DNA of 7,324 nucleotides, taken from CAZXEU01 sp964639665. Its GTDB lineage: Bacteria > Bacteroidota > Rhodothermia > Rhodothermales > Bin80. A program made the translations under genes and the position numbers. This document shows positions 5,466 to 7,324 of the stretch, in pieces. The notes under the pieces were generated by a model, which ran no database searches, was not told the origin of the DNA, and saw only the letters and a program-made list of their open reading frames with translations. How positions within the stretch are numbered: position 1 is the first letter of the stretch; every line of letters starts with the position of its first letter. Location: NCBI GenBank assembly GCA_964639665.1, contig CAZXEU010000130.1, positions 1 through 7,324 on the forward strand, in the 5' to 3' direction.

Positions 5466-5927
5466 ATGAATCTAAGCAACCTGTCGCCCGCACCGGGATC
5501 CACAAGGCGGCGCAAGCGCATTGGGCGCGGCGTTGGATCCGGAAAGGGCGGGCACAGTTCGACCCGGGGCAACAAGGGCCAGAAGAGCCGCACCGGCAAT
5601 CACAGAATGCCTGCCTGGTTCGAGGGAGGCCAGATGCCGCTGCAGCGCCGCGTGCCCAAATTCGGGTTCAAGAACCCGTTTCGGGTTCGCTACCGCGTAC
5701 TCAGCGTCGGGCGCCTCACCGAACTGGTGGAGTCGGGCCGCCTGGATGCGGACCAGGGCATTACTCCCGAGGCGCTCTGCGCCGCGGGCCTGGCACGCAA
5801 GGGCGATCGCATCAAGATACTGGGAGACGGCGAAGCAGGCGGGCCGCTTGAAGTGGAAGCGCACGCATTCAGTCAATCGGCGCGGCAAAAGATCGAGGCT
5901 TCCGGCGGTACGGCCACCGCGCGCTAG
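5466..5927 (+). CDS. rplO: 50S ribosomal protein uL15
   Basis: uL15 threads a long basic N-terminal extension through 23S rRNA and is a mid-to-late 50S assembly protein. The 153-residue product has the expected MNLSNLSPAPGSTRRRKRIG start, the Gly/Arg-rich extension RGVGSGKGGHSSTRGNKGQK (21-40), SRTG (41-44), FEGGQMPLQRRVPKFGF (52-68), and the globular C-terminal part with VLSVGRLTEL (78-87), LARKGDRIKILGDGE (109-123) and a final EAHAFSQSARQKIEASGG (131-148). Length is normal. It follows rpmD by 9 nt without an SD and precedes secY by 27 nt, the longest spacer in the window. Confidence 0.98.
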   Translation: MNLSNLSPAPGSTRRRKRIGRGVGSGKGGHSSTRGNKGQKSRTGNHRMPAWFEGGQMPLQRRVPKFGFKNPFRVRYRVLSVGRLTELVESGRLDADQGITPEALCAAGLARKGDRIKILGDGEAGGPLEVEAHAFSQSARQKIEASGGTATAR

Positions 5928-5954
5928 GCACGCACTCTAACCCGAGAACTGTTC

Positions 5955-7274
5955 ATGGCCAGCTTTGCCGAAAGCCTGCGCAACATCTGGAAGATTACAG
6001 AGCTGCGCACGCGCATCATCTACACGCTGATCATCCTTGTGATCTACCGCGTAGGTGCCTATGTGACGCTTCCGGGGATCGACGCGGCGGTGCTCAGGGA
6101 GATCTTCTCTTCGGGAGGTCCAAACAACCTGTTCGGCTTTTTCAACCTGTTTGTGGGCGGGGCCTTCCTGCAGGCCGGAGTCTTTGCCCTGGGCATAATG
6201 CCCTACATCACGGCCTCGATCATCATTCAGCTTCTGGGTGCCGCCGTACCCTACTTCCAGAAGCTCCAGAGAGAGGGCGAGGAAGGCAGGCGCAAGATCA
6301 CGCAGTTGACGCGTTATGGCACGGCGGGCATCACGGCCCTGCAGTCCATCGGATACAGCATATTTCTGCTCGGCACCGTGCCCAATGCGGTCGTGATCAA
6401 TCCGACCTTCTTCATGGTCACTACCGTGATCGTGCTCACGGCCGGAACCATGTTTGTAATGTGGCTGGGGGAGCGCATCACCGAAAGCGGCATTGGCAAC
6501 GGAATCTCGCTTATCATTACCATCGGCATCATTGCATTCCTTCCACAGGCGTTCGTAAACGAGTTTCGGCAGATGCCGAACCTATTCCTGTTCTTATTCG
6601 AACTGGGCGTGCTGGTGCTGGTCACGGCCTTTGTTGTGCTCATGACCCAGGGTACGCGCCGCGTTCCGGTGCAGTATGCAAAGCGGGTCGTCGGGCGCAA
6701 GGTATACGGCGGTACCACCCAGTACCTGCCCATCCGCGTGAATGCCGCAGGCGTGATGCCCATCATTTTCGCGCAGTCCATCATGTTTGTGCCGGGGACG
6801 ATCGCGCAGTTCTTTCCCGACAGTGAGTTCATGCAGCAATTCGGGGCTTTGTTTCTCGACTTTACCGGCTGGGGTTATTCCATCATTTTCTTCTTCGTTT
6901 GCGTGTTCTTTACTTACTTCTACACGGCTATCGCCGTAAATCCCAAGGAGATGGCGGATACCATGAAGCGTCAGGGCGGCTTCATTCCCGGAATTCGTCC
7001 GGGGAGGCAGACCAGCGAGCGAATCGACGATATCCTGACGCGCGTTACGCTGCCAGGCTCGCTGTTCATCGGCTTTGCCGCCATTCTGCCGGCGTTCGCC
7101 GTCCAGCTGGGCATCACGGAGACGCAGCAGTTCGCCCAGTTCTTCGGTGGCACCAGTCTGCTGATCATGGTGGGTGTCACGCTGGATACGTTGAAGCAGG
7201 TAGAGAGCCACCTGCTCATGCGGCACTACGACGGGTTCATGAAAGGAGGCCGGATCCGGGGCCGCCGGGGTTGA
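5955..7274 (+). CDS. secY: Protein translocase channel subunit SecY
   Basis: SecY forms the membrane pore through which SecA- or ribosome-driven preproteins are exported or inserted. The 439-residue product has about ten hydrophobic segments, the expected number: roughly 21-40, 68-94, 121-141, 150-171, 182-201, 210-230, 265-288, 307-327, 367-386 and 398-415. Family landmarks are ALGIMPYITASIIIQLL (78-94), GERITESGIGNGISLIIT (172-189), the cytosolic loop RRVPVQYAKR (235-244) ending in YLPIRVNAAGVMP (257-269), and NPKEMADTMKRQGGFIPGIRP (329-349), where Arg348 is equivalent to E. coli Arg357, needed for SecA-driven translocation. Length matches the usual 430-450. The start at ATG 5955 gives the Bacteroidota-like opening MASFAESLRNIWKI. 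Placement after rplO is the usual bacterial one; the direct link to map is discussed separately. Confidence 0.98.
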   Translation: MASFAESLRNIWKITELRTRIIYTLIILVIYRVGAYVTLPGIDAAVLREIFSSGGPNNLFGFFNLFVGGAFLQAGVFALGIMPYITASIIIQLLGAAVPYFQKLQREGEEGRRKITQLTRYGTAGITALQSIGYSIFLLGTVPNAVVINPTFFMVTTVIVLTAGTMFVMWLGERITESGIGNGISLIITIGIIAFLPQAFVNEFRQMPNLFLFLFELGVLVLVTAFVVLMTQGTRRVPVQYAKRVVGRKVYGGTTQYLPIRVNAAGVMPIIFAQSIMFVPGTIAQFFPDSEFMQQFGALFLDFTGWGYSIIFFFVCVFFTYFYTAIAVNPKEMADTMKRQGGFIPGIRPGRQTSERIDDILTRVTLPGSLFIGFAAILPAFAVQLGITETQQFAQFFGGTSLLIMVGVTLDTLKQVESHLLMRHYDGFMKGGRIRGRRG

Positions 7275-7284
7275 CGTACGAGGC

Positions 7285-7324
7285 ATGGGCTTGAAGACCG
7301 CAAAGGAGATCGACGTGCTGCGGA
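7285..7324 (+). CDS. map: Methionine aminopeptidase, type I, N-terminal start only (partial)
   Basis: Only 13 codons are present before the window ends: MGLKTAKEIDVLR. The pattern LKT-x-x-EI-x-x-LR matches the usual beginning of bacterial type I methionine aminopeptidase, the metalloenzyme that removes initiator methionine from nascent proteins. No metal ligands lie this early. The call also rests on position, since map commonly follows secY directly in Bacteroidota-like genomes. The gene begins 10 nt after the secY stop; GAGG at 7280-7283 is only 1 nt from the ATG and is too close to be a working SD. Confidence 0.78.
   Translation, partial: MGLKTAKEIDVLR

Noticed and set aside
4859..5599. 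A 246-codon minus-strand open frame opposite rpsE, rpmD and rplO
   Set aside because: It spans three real genes and their junctions on the other strand, and its product shows no coherent domain.
7241..7249. GAAAGGAGG near the end of secY as an SD for map
   Set aside because: It lies about 36 nt upstream of the map ATG, too far to act as its SD, and encodes the conserved Lys-Gly-Gly of the SecY C-terminus.
6594..7286. A 230-codon minus-strand open frame opposite the second half of secY
   Set aside because: Its highly polar His/Asp/Glu-rich sequence is what one expects from reading membrane-protein codons in reverse.

Overview
This window is a stretch of the conserved S10-spc ribosomal protein cluster of a bacterium, all on the + strand. 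In order it carries the probable end of rplV, then rpsC, rplP, rpmC, rpsQ, rplN, rplX, rplE, rpsN, rpsH, rplF, rplR, rpsE, rpmD, rplO, secY and the first 13 codons of map. Every gene was identified by reading its protein against remembered family sequences; no search was run.

The organism looks like a GC-rich member of the Bacteroidota/Rhodothermota group (for example a Rhodothermales- or Balneolales-like lineage). This is an inference from three things. The uS14 is the long, zinc-free form with a Bacteroidota-like sequence. secY is followed directly by map, with no adk between them. Most genes lack a Shine-Dalgarno (SD) sequence and instead follow short, relatively A/T-rich spacers, as is typical of Bacteroidota. 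Two genes, rplP and rpsQ, do have strong SD sequences and stand out for it.

Layout: positions 1-1711 are the distal S10-operon part (uL22 tail, uS3, uL16, uL29, uS17). Positions 1726-5927 are the spc part (uL14, uL24, uL5, uS14, uS8, uL6, uL18, uS5, uL30, uL15). Positions 5955-7324 hold the SecY translocon channel and the start of methionine aminopeptidase. Spacers run from -4 to 27 nt and I see no internal terminator or promoter, so the whole window is probably cotranscribed. The products build both ribosomal subunits; SecY docks with the ribosome exit tunnel, where uL24 and uL29 sit, and Map trims initiator methionine from nascent chains. No stretch over 300 bases lacks a gene.

This is an ordinary housekeeping locus and I found no new biological system. 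The points worth a second look are (1) the abnormal 5' end of rpsC, where the conserved uS3 N-terminus appears to start in another frame and then be lost, suggesting a deletion of about 25 nt or an assembly error; (2) an insertion replacing the usual KOW loop of uL24; and (3) the uneven use of strong SD sequences.
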